Origin: Rhyacophila brunnea
Taxonomy: Eukaryota; Arthropoda; Insecta; Trichoptera; Rhyacophilidae
Reading direction: 5' to 3'
DNA: 64,000 nt
Assembly (NCBI GenBank): GCA_022495005.1
Contig: JAGYXB010001575.1
Span: 1-64,000 of the forward strand
A model generated the notes under the pieces. That model saw only the letters and a program-made list of their open reading frames with translations. It ran no database searches and had not been told where the DNA came from. The stretch's first letter is position 1, and each line of letters starts with the position of its first letter. The translations under genes were made by a program, and so were the position numbers. This document shows positions 23,105-35,980 of the stretch, piece by piece.

Positions 23105-24183
23105 TAATATCTGAAGTGATGAAGTGATCAAATGATAATGGATATTGAGTTAAATTGTGATGAATTTTAATAATGGAATTATATTATCATCATGTCAATG
23201 CGCAAACAATGAAAAATACTTAATTTATTCAGAGATCCATTGACAATAATCATTATTATATTGATGAGAATGTAACATTTTAAAGAATCAATAGACTTAA
23301 AGGTAACATTTTTTTATTTACAAAATTGACACATGATTACTGTAATCATTATTGGATTCAATCAAACCTTAATCTATGGTAATTATAAGATAATTGATAT
23401 AATTTAGGACGAATCAATGGACATAATTCGCGTATATTTTTTTATTCTGGAAATCTTTAGGAACAGAGCAAGGTTAAATTTCATTTCGAAAATAATTACG
23501 TCAGATTAATTATGCGATAAAAATTAAAGATTGTAATCAGTAATCTATGCGAATTTAGTGATTTTATTGACTGTGGATTAAGGTCCAGACTGTCCAGCAA
23601 AAAAGGCGGTCGCCCCTCTCGACTCGATCGAGAATTTTCGATCTCACTTCCGGTTAAGAGTTCTCCGGTCAAGTTCGCTTCCCGCGCAGACATTCGCATG
23701 AGATCAGTTTACGGAAAAGGATGTAGAAACAAAAAATGTAATTTTAATAATCATTGAGATATATTAATTTATAATTTGGCTAACTAGTTAAAAGCAGTCG
23801 ATAGACTTGGTAAAAAAGTGTTATAAAATACCTCTTATATTTCATACATTATAATCTTGAAGAGTAGTACTCATAACCAAATTATAATGATATCATTTGT
23901 GCATCTTTCCCTCGGACGACTGTCGCCCTTCTACCTACCCTAGTTAACGAATCTTTGCGTTTCCTCGTCACTATATTAACAAACCCTCTGAGGGTCCGAC
24001 GGTAACGTAACAGTCAACAGATTTCGGACCAAAAATTTTCCTAAGCAGTCGAACGCCCTTAACAATTATAGAAAAAACAACATAGGTATTATTTTCACAG
24101 AGGAATGGATCGCATTTAGCGGAAAGTCACACATATTCTTTAACATTTTCTTAAATGATCACAGATTCGGTTGTCCGCGTAAT
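23105..24183. other. 3' flank of the activin-like gene; probable 3' UTR
   Basis: Lies downstream of the minus-strand stop. Candidate polyadenylation hexamers on the minus strand (TTTATT on the plus strand) occur at about 23573 and 23451, and an ATTAAA-type one at about 23743; I cannot tell which is used. A GC-richer patch at 23600-23700 contains many CpG sites and an open frame (23496-23699, minus) without recognisable domain. Confidence 0.4.
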
Positions 24184-24804
24184 TTAGGGACAACCGCATT
24201 CGTCTACCACCATTTTGGGTAAATCCCTCTTGATTATATTGGAGTCTGGGCCGAAGTAAATGAGTGACATACTCGAGAACTTGAGTGGCGCACAGCATGG
24301 CCTGAGTCCAGCGAGCCTGTCAAGGCGTCTGTACTCATCTAGCACGTGAGAGTAGTACGTTAAGAAAGTGTCTGGGGTTCTGTTAGCACCGCAGTCACCT
24401 CTGCAGTAATTTGCGAAGTACCCGTGCGGCGCTATGATCCAGTCGTCCCATCCTAGCGCCCGGAAGCTGACGTAGAACCGCTGTTTACAGCATTGGTTGC
24501 GGGCGTCGGGGCCGCAGTCCAGGGCTCGTCTCCGCACCCGGCGGGCGGCCGGAGGCGCGGCTCGGAGGACCAAGAATGGCCTCGCGGGGTGAGACGGCCT
24601 GGGTAAGGGCAGCGGTAAGCGTATCGCCTCGCCGCATCCCGAGCAGTCTAGCAGGAGGAGAAGGGGGCCTGGCGCTCCTTCGACGGCCCACCTGCGGACT
24701 CCTGCCGTCACGTCGACTCGCTGCCAGCCGCCGGTGCTGCTGCCTGCGCCGCCGCCCACCCGGACGCCAAGAGATCCGGCCATCTCCGTGTAATCATCGA
24801 ATTC
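24184..24804 (-). CDS. Activin/inhibin-beta-like ligand, terminal exon
   Basis: Terminal coding exon of a secreted TGF-beta-superfamily ligand of the activin branch, which signals as a dimer through type I/II serine-kinase receptors and Smad2. The minus-strand acceptor ...TTAACAG precedes GAATTC at 24804, phase 0. Counting from the in-frame Met at 24783 (probably internal), prodomain sequence runs to residue 80. A furin-type site RRVRRR lies at 81-86, and the mature domain follows to residue 199. Mature cysteines are at 90, 98, 99, 127, 131, 163, 164, 196 and 198: nine, with the extra N-terminal pair typical of activins and TGF-betas rather than BMPs. Signature blocks are FYVSF, GWDDWIIAPHGY, ANYCRGDC, PCCAP, NIIKRDLPKMVV and a terminal CGCP. 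There is an N-glycosylation site NRT near 134. The exon looks intact. Insect Activin-beta fits best; dawdle or another activin-branch ligand is possible. Confidence 0.95.
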   Translation of the reverse strand, partial: EFDDYTEMAGSLGVRVGGGAGSSTGGWQRVDVTAGVRRWAVEGAPGPLLLLLDCSGCGEAIRLPLPLPRPSHPARPFLVLRAAPPAARRVRRRALDCGPDARNQCCKQRFYVSFRALGWDDWIIAPHGYFANYCRGDCGANRTPDTFLTYYSHVLDEYRRLDRLAGLRPCCAPLKFSSMSLIYFGPDSNIIKRDLPKMVVDECGCP

Positions 24805-25317
24805 CTGTTAACATAATATATAATATTATATAAACTATCAATTTTAACCCCTGACGTATTTTCGCTATGATGGTAAAAGTCTTTTTATTAACTTCAAATG
24901 ATTACAATCCTAATACAACCTTTACAATTGTTTTTATTTCTTTATTAACGTACCTATATAACATATAGTTACTCTTGTTTGAATGAACCAAATTGATCGA
25001 ATCAATCGTTTTAATTATAATCAGTATGATCATTATTTTTTTTTTGTTTTTATTCAACACTAAATGCATAATATAAGATTTAAGAATGGCACATTCTCCA
25101 ACTTTAGTTTTTTTGGTCAGTTGCTTAGAGGTAAGAGCTCACAGATTAAAAAAAATGTGTTTTGTTTAAATTTAATCGGTAGTCCAGTAAATAAATACAT
25201 ATATCCACAAAAACCAATTCATTGTAGGGTATGTATATTTTAGTGTATGAGTGAGTTTGAATGTTTCCGCATTGTGTCGTCCAATTAACACATTATGTTA
25301 ATAAAATATTCTCTTAC
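24805..25317 (-). other. Intron of the activin-like gene
   Basis: 513 bp, GT...AG borders on the minus strand (GTAAGAG at the donor, TTAACAG at the acceptor), AT-rich, in sharp contrast to the flanking exons. Phase 0. Confidence 0.85.
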
Positions 25318-25520
25318 TTGTGCACTAAGCCTCGTGGTATTTCCACCAGGTGGTAATCTAGTGACTCGAAACGCCCATAAGGTAAGGTTGCGGGCCCTTG
25401 CCGACGCCCGCGGCTCCACTCTGAGCCATAGCGTCGCGGCGGCAACCCCCTGGGCCGCCAGGGCTCTGACGGCGCCCCCCACCGGGAACTCCACGAGCCG
25501 CTGCCCGTTGAGTGCGCCAC
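25318..25520 (-). CDS. Activin/inhibin-beta-like ligand, prodomain exon
   Basis: The penultimate coding exon of the same gene. Acceptor ...GGTGGTTAG precedes the exon at 25520, and the donor GTAAGAG follows CAA at 25318. After two bases completing a split codon, the frame reads GALNGQRLVEFPV, then ATLWLRVEPRA and NLTLWAFRVTR, ending TTRLSAQ in phase 0, which matches the phase-0 start of the terminal exon (EFDDYTEMAG). The alternating hydrophobic strands (LWLRVE, LTLWAFRV) resemble the arm domain of TGF-beta prodomains, which keeps the ligand latent and helps dimer folding. There is one N-glycosylation site (NLT) plus NTT near the end. The frame stays open through the intron for a few codons, so the donor call rests on the consensus and phase match. 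Upstream exons with the signal peptide are not recognised; the acceptor phase (2 bases) can be used to search for them. Confidence 0.85.
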
Positions 25521-28500
25521 CTAACCACCAAATTAAGGTTTTACAAGTGACATTTAAAAATATATGCCTAGTTATTTTACATCAAGGACATTTAAGCATG
25601 ATGGTAATTAAAACAGCCTAGAAAGACTCGTTGAATTGAAAAAACATATACGTTTGAAATATAATTGACAATTATGACATTAAGTTAATCAAAACCATTC
25701 TAGTTTATATCGGGGTAAGTAAGTACTTACTATGACTGTCGATTATTTATTTAGTTATTTGTCAAGATAAGTCAATAATACAAGTTAAACAATAAAAAAA
25801 AAATGGGCAATGACTTGGAATACAAATATCAATCATGAAAATTATTATAGTTTATATACTTTTACCACACAATTTTTACTGACAGAATAATAATTATTCT
25901 TTTATGTTTTAATGTATTCACATTATTGAGACCTATTTTTAATTTAACATCATTTTATTTAACCGGATATATGGTAATAATTACAAAAATTATTAGTATT
26001 TAATAAATTGCATAATTTGCAAAAATATGTAAAGAATATTACTTTGTACCATATAAACATCGAAAATAAAATGGCTGAAAAGTACCTAAAATTTTGGAGG
26101 TAAAAGCATTTAAGTATTGTTAAAGATACTTTAAAATGTATGTATTTATTTAAAAATTGTCACTGTGTAACCATCATCGAGTGCCCATTTTTAATATTAA
26201 AAACCAATATGATGCATCGCTTCATAAAAAAAATATATTTAAGGTAACTGATAATTATTACAACTAAATACTTACCACGTTTGACTAAATCTGAAACGAA
26301 AAATAATTAGAGCAATACAATATATTAGGCTATAAAGAGATAGGTATTAATATTTATTCAAAAAATATTGAATATAAAAAAAAAATAATATTGAGAGATT
26401 TTTTTTTTAGTATTGAAACAAAATTGAATGTTTTAGTTTACTTTGTTCCGACATTTTATTGTGTACCTTTTTTAAAGTAAATAGTCATTGTTCTGATTCT
26501 AACGTTATAACAATTAGGAATGTAATAATATTGTTTTGAAAGTGGTTAACCGTTGGTCAGTGTTTTGACTATTTTAATTTATTATGCCTAAACACAGAAT
26601 TTAAATATTTTTTTAACTTAACTTAATCTATTCTGTTTTTACTAAAAAACTACCAATATTGATACATCCTAAACAGTTTTTTAAACTATATTATTGGTAG
26701 GCATTTACTAGAGTTTTATCTCGGTATATAAAATGGTTACGAAGTTTAAAAACTTAGTCATATAGCAACGGTGGAGTGGTAAGGTGAGGGTGGGTTTGGA
26801 AGAAATGCTCAGATATATCCAACCGTTGTAGATCGCGTGGATTCACTCGAGTTATCGATGTCGACATCATTAACTTTTTAAAATCTAATCTGTGTGCTAA
26901 TTGTATGTTACAACACTATTAATGAGTTTTATTTATTTTGGTTCATGGAGACGCCATTATGAACGAAAATCGTATATTGTCCACCTTCAGTTTGGACAAA
27001 CCTGCATCATAACGATATTCAATCTCATTCGTTGAATACCATTCAGTCGATACGTCATTGGCTGCATATTTTTTTAATATCAATACATGGAGCAATGAAT
27101 GCTCCCGAATGCTTTACGAACTATCATAAATTGTGTAGGCGTCAAATCTTTTCTAATAAATGGTTACGATATACCCACTAATTAAAATGATTGTTTTTGT
27201 GTTCTATAATGCTCAAGTACATAATATATATTTATAGAACTAGTATAGAATATTGAATAATGGAAAGTATTACTTATCCCTTAATCAGTTTATTGTTTCA
27301 GAGTATATTCTATAAAATAAATTCTCGTGGGCGAGCATAATATCTCTTATATAATATTCTCTTATGTAAGACTAATGGCAGGTACTTCGCGACGGAGTTG
27401 CCGCGATAAATTATTATTCTAGAGTGGGCCATGCTACTTATCAAATGCAAATACAAAATTTTGATTCACTAACATTCTACGCCATTTTGATTTATCGGCG
27501 GAAGTGCGTTGATATCACACTACCTCAACCCTACTTGCCCCTTTATACCGAGCGTGCAGTGGCGCGGGAAAATTTGGATTATTTATTGTCTATGATTACA
27601 TAAATCGAATAATTTATTTCACAAAACGTTCTATTTTTTGAACGGACTGTTTGACGTTAGAATGCAGTTCATTTTTTTTAAATTTAATAAATCGACAAAA
27701 TTAATAGTGTTAAATTCAAATAATCGATCCACAAATTAGGTAGTTAATACGGTAGGTAGATACATATTTTTTCGATTGGAAATATTAAAATTTAAAACAA
27801 TATTACTTTAAGTATCTCAAATATGCTTTTATGCAGACATAATGCGCAATGACACATTATTAAAAAGAATAAACTAATTTGACTGCCGCCTAATATATTT
27901 TGAGTGCATGGCAGAGCAACACAAAATACTTAGAACCGGCATTGAAAAATACTTCCATGTGTGAAGACGTATAAAGAAAATATTTTAATATGTCCACTAA
28001 AACACGTTTGACATAATATTTTATTGTGATTTAATTAAAAATATGTATTAGAATCCATGTTATCGAAAGAATATTATAATATATACCTGATATGAATGAA
28101 TTTAAATTTTAAATATGTTAATTAATGTTTATATAAAATTATTAATAAATATTAAATAATAAATTGATTATGTTTGTGAAAGATAACAAAAACTTATTAG
28201 CCAAATAAGTTGTTCGCATAAAACGAATAAAATAGACGATTCTATTTTCAAATTTAGAACTAAAGAATAGACAACTTTCAAATGAAATTTTGTAACACGA
28301 AAGGCCCGAACTAGATCCGCTATCATTTATGTAATTCAAATTTGGAACACTGCGTAACCTCAAAGTTGGATTTCGAGCAACCCGGAACTAAAGCGCCTGA
28401 AAAGTTGTCGGCCGGTCAACGAAAATGAAGCGATGATTTATCACGACGTGTCACCCGTAAATTTTCCATGCACACAATATGATTAATTTACATTGAACCT

Positions 28501-28815
28501 AGTTCATAGAAACGTCTTATATTTCCGGCGAACTGCATAATACTATTTATGGGGACATTTATTTATTATACGTCGGCAATTAATCGTATTTACCGAAATA
28601 ACGTTCCTATATTATTAGTCAAGTATAACCAATGATGCATATTGACAAGTACTTAATAGACAATAATATAATACAGTGAGTACTTTCCTGGTTATCGCGT
28701 GTTGTGGTTATTGTTGTGTAGGCAAACACAAGGTATTTATGACTTGCTTAATATTCATAAAATCGTAATCAGTTATGGAGAATGAATTTTCAGTTTCTAA
28801 TAGTTAATAGTTCAT
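25521..28815. other. Upstream region or large intron of the activin-like gene
   Basis: AT-rich with no recognised exon or transposon ends. Small GC-richer patches lie at about 26760-26860 and 27380-27560 but show no convincing frame. Part of this must be intron, since the exon at 25520 starts with an acceptor site. Confidence 0.5.
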
Positions 28816-28826
28816 AACCTCATGTG

Positions 28827-29070
28827 ATACGCCCACGATGACCGCGCGACTTAAGCGTCGGCCTATAGCGTCGTCGGTCCCAGTTTCGAATCCTAGGCCT
28901 GGCAAGTACATAATAATATATTGTTTTTTCAAGTATGAGTCAGAGTATGGACCTAATAGGTTGAGGAAGTAATTGACATCCATTTCTCGTAAAAAAAAAA
29001 TGTTAATACAAACCTCCACTCTGTGGAGTCCCATATTATGATCTTATTAGGATTGGACATGGTTGAAAAA
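28827..29070 (+). repeat. tRNA-derived SINE, copy 3
   Basis: Complete, flanked by a perfect 11-bp duplication AACCTCATGTG (28816-28826 and 29071-29081). The B box is TTTCGAATCC. Tail ends TTGGACATGGTTGAAAAAA. If the activin-like gene extends right, this SINE lies in its intron in antisense orientation. Confidence 0.93.
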
Positions 29071-29081
29071 AACCTCATGTG

Positions 29082-31148
29082 CAGTTAATCACATAGCATT
29101 ACCTCGAAGTAAAGATACTGCATACATATATAGCGAAAATGCGCCTTTACTTGAGCATGAATATAACGTAGGCGTTCGAGAAATTCACTTATCCCTTCGC
29201 GACCTAAATGGTATGTTTTTGGTCAGATTTTTTTGAAGAATTGGGGGGGGGGGGTGGAGCTATACTTTTTAAGCATCAAAAAGATATTAAACAACGGATA
29301 AAAAGTCTACCAGAAGGAGTCAGAAAATAAAAAGATGGTATTTTATTTACTTTGATGAGAATGTTTTCAAATATATTGTTAATGTATAAAGTATATTTCA
29401 AATTTTACAATCCGAAACGTGGGTATCATAGTTTCGTTATATGTGCACAAAGTTCCTTAACAAGATTCGCTTAATTATGGCAAAATAATTGGGGTTCGTT
29501 CAGTTAAGGTACACAATAAATAATTGCCGAAACTTTACGTGGACTGCCTGTAATTTGCCCTCTCGAAATAAAACATATCAGGTAGGTATTAGTGGACATA
29601 CGTGGGCTGGCGCGTATGGAGAGTAGAAAACGATTTGATAATTTTGACAGCGCGGGAAACTCGTATGACAGTTAGATGACATTAAAAAGAGCCACTAAAA
29701 CACAATGCTAGTAGCTAATAATTTATCATTAGATGTATTTTAAGTGGTTGTCTTTTTTGTGAAATGGCAAAGGTAGGTAAATTGTATTTGTTTTACTGTA
29801 ATTGAAATAAATAATTTAAACATATATAATTAAAAGAAAATTATACCTCTAATAGCTTAGAATTACGATTTTCAAATTACCTTCGTTCGAAACAAAACAT
29901 CGTTATAAGTATAATATTATGTTAAAATAAAACAGTCAACTTACCATCGGTTTATCATGTTTGACGATTTCTGCTTCAATAATATGTTATAATGATGATA
30001 TATGGTTATAATAAAATTATTATTGAGAGTAAAAATACACATACAATATTATTATAATGACCAAACATTCACAAGAATCATACAAATACGTTATAACTAC
30101 TTAATTAAAAGTATATAAAGACACTAGACAGTTATAAATATCTTTTTTTAGCACCACTATTCATATGCCAGTATTATTTTAAGAAATTGAGAGTATCAAA
30201 AAAATTCAAGCTTATAACGCAATCTGATAAGCATTTAATGTAACAACTAAATAAGGCATGGCCTCCGCAAGGGGGGCTGATAGAGTTCTAGCCTAGAGGC
30301 CCGAGCTCAAGGAGCCAGCTTCTGCGGGTCGACCAGATAATGACATAAACACACACACACGTCACAAATTTGCTCTAATAATAAAAAAACTCGCCTATGG
30401 CGCTATTTTACTTTATTGATTAACCCTAACCTTACCTAACCTAGTAAAGACATCTCATAAAATTCACCACATGTTGTAGCATACGTACAAATATACTCCA
30501 CGGTGAAATGTTCAACGAAGAACTCGTCATTTGATTAAATGTTACACGAACTCATGTTTCACGTACTGTGGCGCATGAATATATGTCCTGCGGTGAAGTT
30601 TTTACGTACAAATTTCCGGATACAATCTACCGGATCAACAATTTCGATGGAAATACATTGTAGTAAAAGCTAAAACATGAGAGGAGTGTAAAGGTGATGT
30701 TCATTAGTGGATCAGCTGATACAGTTAGCTAATAAAATGACTGTTTACGTATAGTTGTGTTTAATATACTAACGTATTTACATCTATAAGCCAGGCAGTT
30801 TGTAAATCTAACTCGAAGTATAGAATCGTTAATGAAATTTACTCGTGTTGAAAGGTGTCAGGGTGTTATTTAGTTATTAGACGTAACCCTCAAGTATTAT
30901 TCCGAATAAAATATGAGCTGAAAGATCTTGAACTTACGATGTCTCGACTGGCTGTGAATTGTAATTTTAAATGTCTGCTAGTTTTCTGATTATATGATTA
31001 GTGTCGATTCAAATAAACAGAGAGTTTTTAATATTAAAATTAGTTTCATAACGAAATGTTATCATACAGAATTATTAATAGTGTATGTAATCCTTCTAGT
31101 GTAACTTTCTACAAGTAATTTGATGTTAAACTAATAAAATAATACAGT
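29082..31148. other. AT-rich stretch, nothing firmly recognised
   Basis: Contains a G-run at about 29245-29254, a GC-rich segment 30255-30335 followed by (CA)n, and a CCTAACCTTACCTAACCTAG tract near 30424. No coding signal. Confidence 0.5.
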
Positions 31149-31156
31149 ACCTACGT

Positions 31157-31958
31157 CAGCGATTTCCAAACTGGGAGGCGCGAAAAGTTTCACACAATTA
31201 ATGTAGCCACTGGTTTACAGTTTGCAAATGCTTATTTTATAAAACGGCCGCTAGATATAAACTACATAAAACAGTCTTATAAAAGGTTGTTTGCAAACCT
31301 GTCTGAAAATATGGAGACTAATTTTATAATACCTCACGTCTATGGTATATTGTGAAGCGCGCTGGCTATCTCGTGAAAAAATTAAATAAAAGGGACAAAT
31401 CATAATGTTGAAATTTGAGGCAAATTTGTTTAGAAACGATAATTTTGTTGTTAAACTTGTCTATTTGGTTGAAATTTAAAAAAAATGAGTAAATAAATCA
31501 ATGCATAGACGACTAATGCATTCACTGATTAAAAAAGACGAAGTGAAGGCATTCATAAAATATTGGAGCTTTAGAAATCAAAATTACAAAAAAAATAAGT
31601 TCGCCATGTTTTCACTTTTAAATGATTTGTGCGCCAGATACATTGAAGCAAACAAAAATCTATTTACCGAGTTCTTGGTTAGTTTGCTAATGCACTTTTC
31701 ACGTTATTTTATCAATAGTAAAAAAGTCGCCTGCGGCGCTACTTTGTTTTGAGACTATTAAATATTTTAAATATGTGGTTATACATTGCAATTTGATGTG
31801 ATACCTATATTATGATTGATATACTTAAATGATAATTTTTGATATATGATGATATTTAAAAAGGTGTCTGTATTATTTAATGAAATAAAGGAGGGGAGGC
31901 GCCAAGATTAGAATTTTTTTAAAGGAAGGCGTATTAACATAAAGTTTGGAAACCACCG
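31157..31958. mobile_element. hAT-like element, family I relative, perfect target duplication
   Basis: Ends CAGCGATTTCCAAACTGGGA and TTTGGAAACCACCG. Perfect 8-bp duplication ACCTACGT (31149-31156 and 31959-31966). The interior shares sequence with 17220-17470 and the GTCGCCTGCGGCGCTACTTT block with 7750. The open frame at 31501-31752 is inside the element and has no recognisable domain. Confidence 0.92.
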
Positions 31959-32459
31959 ACCTACGTAGAGCTAAAATTACTCTTTAGTTGATTTACCAAG
32001 GCCAAAGTTTAAAGTGTTTAAACAGTAAATTCAAACACAGATAATATTTAATATACTCATATAAATTACAATCCGTATAAAAAAGTACTCATTTATATTC
32101 AGAAAATATTATTACTTAAATGAAATATAGCATATTAATGTAGGTACTCTATATAGCTGAACACAATTGGTATTAAAAAGAAAAATGCTTCGGATATCTG
32201 TGTGTTTTACTTACATACGAGTGAGTTTAAATCGTTAAAATATTCGTATCCTGAATCCAGCGAGGAAAAATACCCTTAAATATTTTATTCCTACTACTAT
32301 ATTTCTGTTTTCTACTTTTATACCTTTTCATTTCTGATACATTTTTTATATTAATATGTATGTATCTATTATCACATTTTTTCTGCAATAATTTGTGTCA
32401 TATTGTGGACGTCTTGAATTTGTAATGTTTACATATTATTTCGATACCATATTTTAATA

Positions 32460-32820
32460 AAGAAACAACTCAAAATTTCGCGTTAATAATGCCATTTAAT
32501 GAAGAAAGGTCTTCTCTTGATAATTCAGCAACTAAAAGAGACAAAAATTTCTTCAATGTGTCATAAATACGAATAAGGTTTCCTGAGATTAACCATTAAT
32601 TTAATTATGTACTAAAATTTCCGAGTTAATTCGTTACTAAACTGTAAAATTTCATTGTGCATTGCTGAATTCCACTAAACTAATTTTAAAAAACATAAAT
32701 TTCCCTCAAAATCAATGCTTTAAAATTAAAATGAGAATTTCTGTAAAAAATTCAAACACCATTATCTTCGAACAGGGTTTTTGAGTCGTTTCCCTATTGA
32801 AATGTGGTATCGATACATAA
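32460..32820 (+). repeat. Repeat family K, copy 1
   Basis: Matches 48255-49185 in order after removing insertions there (shared blocks GTTAATAATGCCATT, ATTGTGCATTGCT, AATGAGAATT, GTCGTTTCC). Diverged, ends unknown, no coding capacity. Confidence 0.65.
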
Positions 32821-32829
32821 ATAAATGAA

Positions 32830-34065
32830 TTTTGATTAGAGTAATTTAGGTGCTATGTTATGAATGTTTTAAATTGATAATTTGTAATGTTAGTGAAATT
32901 AGATAAATACGTAAATAAATAGAATTAGTCATATTAGTCATATTAAAGTGGGGACATTTTATCTAAAAGCTTTCTAATAATATACTAAAATAACTTGACT
33001 ATAGATATTGTTTTTCTTATAATAATAACACATATCGTTCAGATATATATATATATATACATTTAAATATTTTAATATGTTAGTATTACTTATATTGCAG
33101 TTAATAACTCGGAAAATATGAAAAACGTGGTGCAATAACACACCCGTAATATGTTGCATCTACGCAGCGCGCGAACCTCTACGGCGGTCTACGTCGCTTG
33201 TTGCTACGCCAGAATCGAAAGTTGATAAAAGCTAAAAGCTCACATATCGCAACAAAGTTGACTTTCCTGCAAGCGTTACGTACATGCCGTAACAAGGCTG
33301 CCAACTCTGCCTAGTAATAATTATTATTATCATCAGTGTTGCAAACTTTGCGGAAACTTTCCACCGGGGAATAATTAATAACTTACTTTATAAGGTCAAG
33401 GTCTCGCCTACATTGTCTTTATTTTATAAATATTAAATGTGTTCAGTATACTGAATTAAGTATGTTTTAAAATGAGGGGTATTAATTTTAATACAAAGTT
33501 TTTCAGTCCGTGTGTATTGTCTTAGATTTTAATTAGATAATATTTATATTATAAATGATGCAATGCAAATAGTATAGTGGTATATAAACTGTGCGCTGCG
33601 ACCTATTTTCAAAGGGTAAAGGGTTTCAAAAAACCATAATGCAGATAATCGTAATAACATTTATTAATGCACGATTATAATGATTAATCCCATTATTCCA
33701 GCTTGTGCCTTTAGAGAGGTTCAAATATATTATGATCACGTTATGTGCTGTCACAGTAAGCTGTCGCTACGGGAAAGAGTGTAATGTCATTTTTATTGGT
33801 GTTTAATATATTGTCAGACCGATGCTCCCATCCCGTATTATATTTTGAACCTTTAAACGAACATTGTCAGTTAGCAAAATCTGCCAAAATCACCAGAACA
33901 ACAATGAGGTCACCTCATGCGTACCGCGCTGCATCGACAACAGCATGACTCAATGAACGTTTTTTTATGATTTTCTACATGCCTACAAATTTTCGGCTTA
34001 CGTGTTTTTTGTTTTTAATGGTTGGCACTATGTATTTTCTATAAGAATATTGTCTATTATCGATG
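32830..34065. other. AT-rich stretch, nothing recognised
   Basis: An AT microsatellite lies at 33044-33058. A GC-richer patch at 33160-33300 has no family match or coding signal. Confidence 0.5.
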
Positions 34066-34073
34066 TTCTAGAG

Positions 34074-34500
34074 CAGGGGTGGGCAAACTTTTTGGATGGA
34101 GGGTCAAATTCAAGAATTCAAAATGAGCGGCGGGCCGCAAGTAAAATACCATTTTTAGATATACACTATTTATTATCACGAAAAATAAACATTACAAAAA
34201 AATTAAGAAGAATGAAACTGTTGTACATTTTTGAACATTTTTTTAAATTCAGGTGTTAATTTTGTAGTTGATATTCTCAAAACTGCTTGTAAATGGGCAT
34301 CGGAGATATTTTGATCGTAAAGAATTTTTATTGAGGTTCATGATCGAAAATGTTTGTTCACATATATAGATTAATCCAAAAATAACGAACATTTTTCTTG
34401 TATAATCTTTAAGTTGGTCGACGGTTAGGTCGACGGTCGACGACCTAGAGGTTAGGTTCTGTTAAATATTATATATGGATGCAATATCGCAAGTAATTTT
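34074..34500 (-). mobile_element. hAT transposon fragment
   Basis: The left end CAGGGGTGGGCAAACTTTTT is a classic hAT terminal sequence. The transposase C-terminus reads leftward into the element end. No right end and no matching 8-bp duplication (expected TTCTAGAG) were found, so it is truncated. Confidence 0.85.
34190..34425 (-). pseudogene. hAT transposase, C-terminal dimerisation region
   Basis: Minus-strand translation gives YICEQTFSIMNLNKNSLRSK, the conserved hAT C-terminal dimerisation motif (a Glu, a Ser/Phe pair, then N-x-x-K-x-x-L-R-S). A one-base shift then restores DAHLQAVLRISTTKLTPEFK. The catalytic Asp/Glu residues would lie upstream and are missing. A broken end of a transposase, similar in kind to but distinct from the one at 8646-9480. 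Confidence 0.85.
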
Positions 34501-34856
34501 AACGTACGCACACGGAGAAACTGTTAAAATTTATTTAAATTAGCATTCAAAATACATTGGAGTTGACACTCTCCATCGTTTAATTTATAGAGATAGTGAT
34601 CGTTAAAAATATTTTGCGGAATGACGAAACAATTGAATAAATTTGTCGCCATGACAGCACGACAGTACGCGACGTGCATCATAATGTATTTGAACCTTAA
34701 AGCTTCCTCTGACGATATTAATTTGTTTTTGAACATCACCTATTTCACATTAGTAACGGGTTTCAAAAATAATTTCTGTAGGATAATATGAAAAGTTTGT
34801 ATGGAATCAAAATTTGACAGGAATGAGGGTAACTGCAGTGACGTCATTTGTTTAAA

Positions 34857-35531
34857 TGTTCAAACACGCGTGTTACTATGATCTTACTCCCTACTTAATT
34901 TATCGTTTGTCAATATATGGCTACGGCTGTATGTTGTAGCTTAGCCACTGGGAAATGCCAATAGAAATGGCGTATTTCAAAAAAATACTACCTTATTCTT
35001 AGGTCAATAATTATTATAAAGCAAACATTACTCATAAAATGTTTATCACATTTAAATGGTCAAATACAAAGCTTATATTCAGTATCTTTAGAATTATCTT
35101 TAAATGTATTAATTTTGCCCATTTTTTGAATAATAAAATGCCTAATTCTTGTCAAATTTGGGATCACAGAGATTATCAATATTTGTATTGTAAATATTTC
35201 AATATAATAATGTCGACATAATTTTTACTAATAGTTTTAAAAATACGTTTAAAAAGTAATAAATGTAAAAAATCTTAATACCACTTCACATGGACGTACT
35301 GAAATATGACTATATTCTAAAACATTAGAGCGAGAGGTTTAAAATAATACTATTTTATGTAATAAAAATACTTTATGCAGTCATCAAATGTTTAAAATAA
35401 ATATAAAGGATAATAAGGCTTCAAAATTATGTAAATAGATTATCTACAACGTTTAAGGAATGACCAGGATCATGATATGAAAATAGCATAAAAGCTCCAT
35501 TTTGACGTACTCTGAGCATGTACCCCCTTAA
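34857..35531. mobile_element. MITE family C copy 3
   Basis: From TGTTCAAACACGCGTGTTAC to a right end GAGCATGTACCCCCTTAA. It shares the whole length with 41273-41878 and the right two thirds with 62761-63414. The left end differs from the foldback copy at 13127. Confidence 0.88.
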
Positions 35532-35969
35532 GGATGTCATTTTACTTAGGTATGTTACTGGGTAGCGTCAAAGTTTAAGATATATTGCATGATGGACAGC
35601 ATGCACACCTATTTTACTAACTTCTTTTTAGGGCACCATGAAACGAAATAAAAATGAAAACCATTGCTTTAACTTCGGATTAGAAACGTATTTGTTTTTA
35701 CTGCGTGTTGGATAAAACAAACGAAATAAAAACATCAATCTACTACATCTATGTCTCTGTGTAATATGTATGTGTCACTGTGAAGTTTTGTTTATAGTCT
35801 CCCAGTGACTACGTATGTATTTCATTATGACGCATACCGAATTTTTGGTGAGTAGGTACACTGACAAGATAAATCTAAAAGTTTCATTAGTCAGTAAATA
35901 TTCTGTTATAAATTCAAATTGGTTTTCATACATTTAAAACACCTAACTTACGAATAAATAAGTATATTT
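35532..35969. other. No recognised feature
   Basis: Host-like AT-rich sequence without coding or repeat signals. Confidence 0.45.
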
Positions 35970-35980
35970 AAAGCAAGTAG

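Noticed and set aside
24576..24833. Plus-strand open frame across the activin-like exon
   Set aside because: It is a shadow of the GC-rich minus-strand coding exon; the minus-strand frame has the conserved cysteines.
25295..25621. Plus-strand open frame of 108 codons
   Set aside because: Shadow of the prodomain exon; it crosses that exon's splice sites without any signal of its own.
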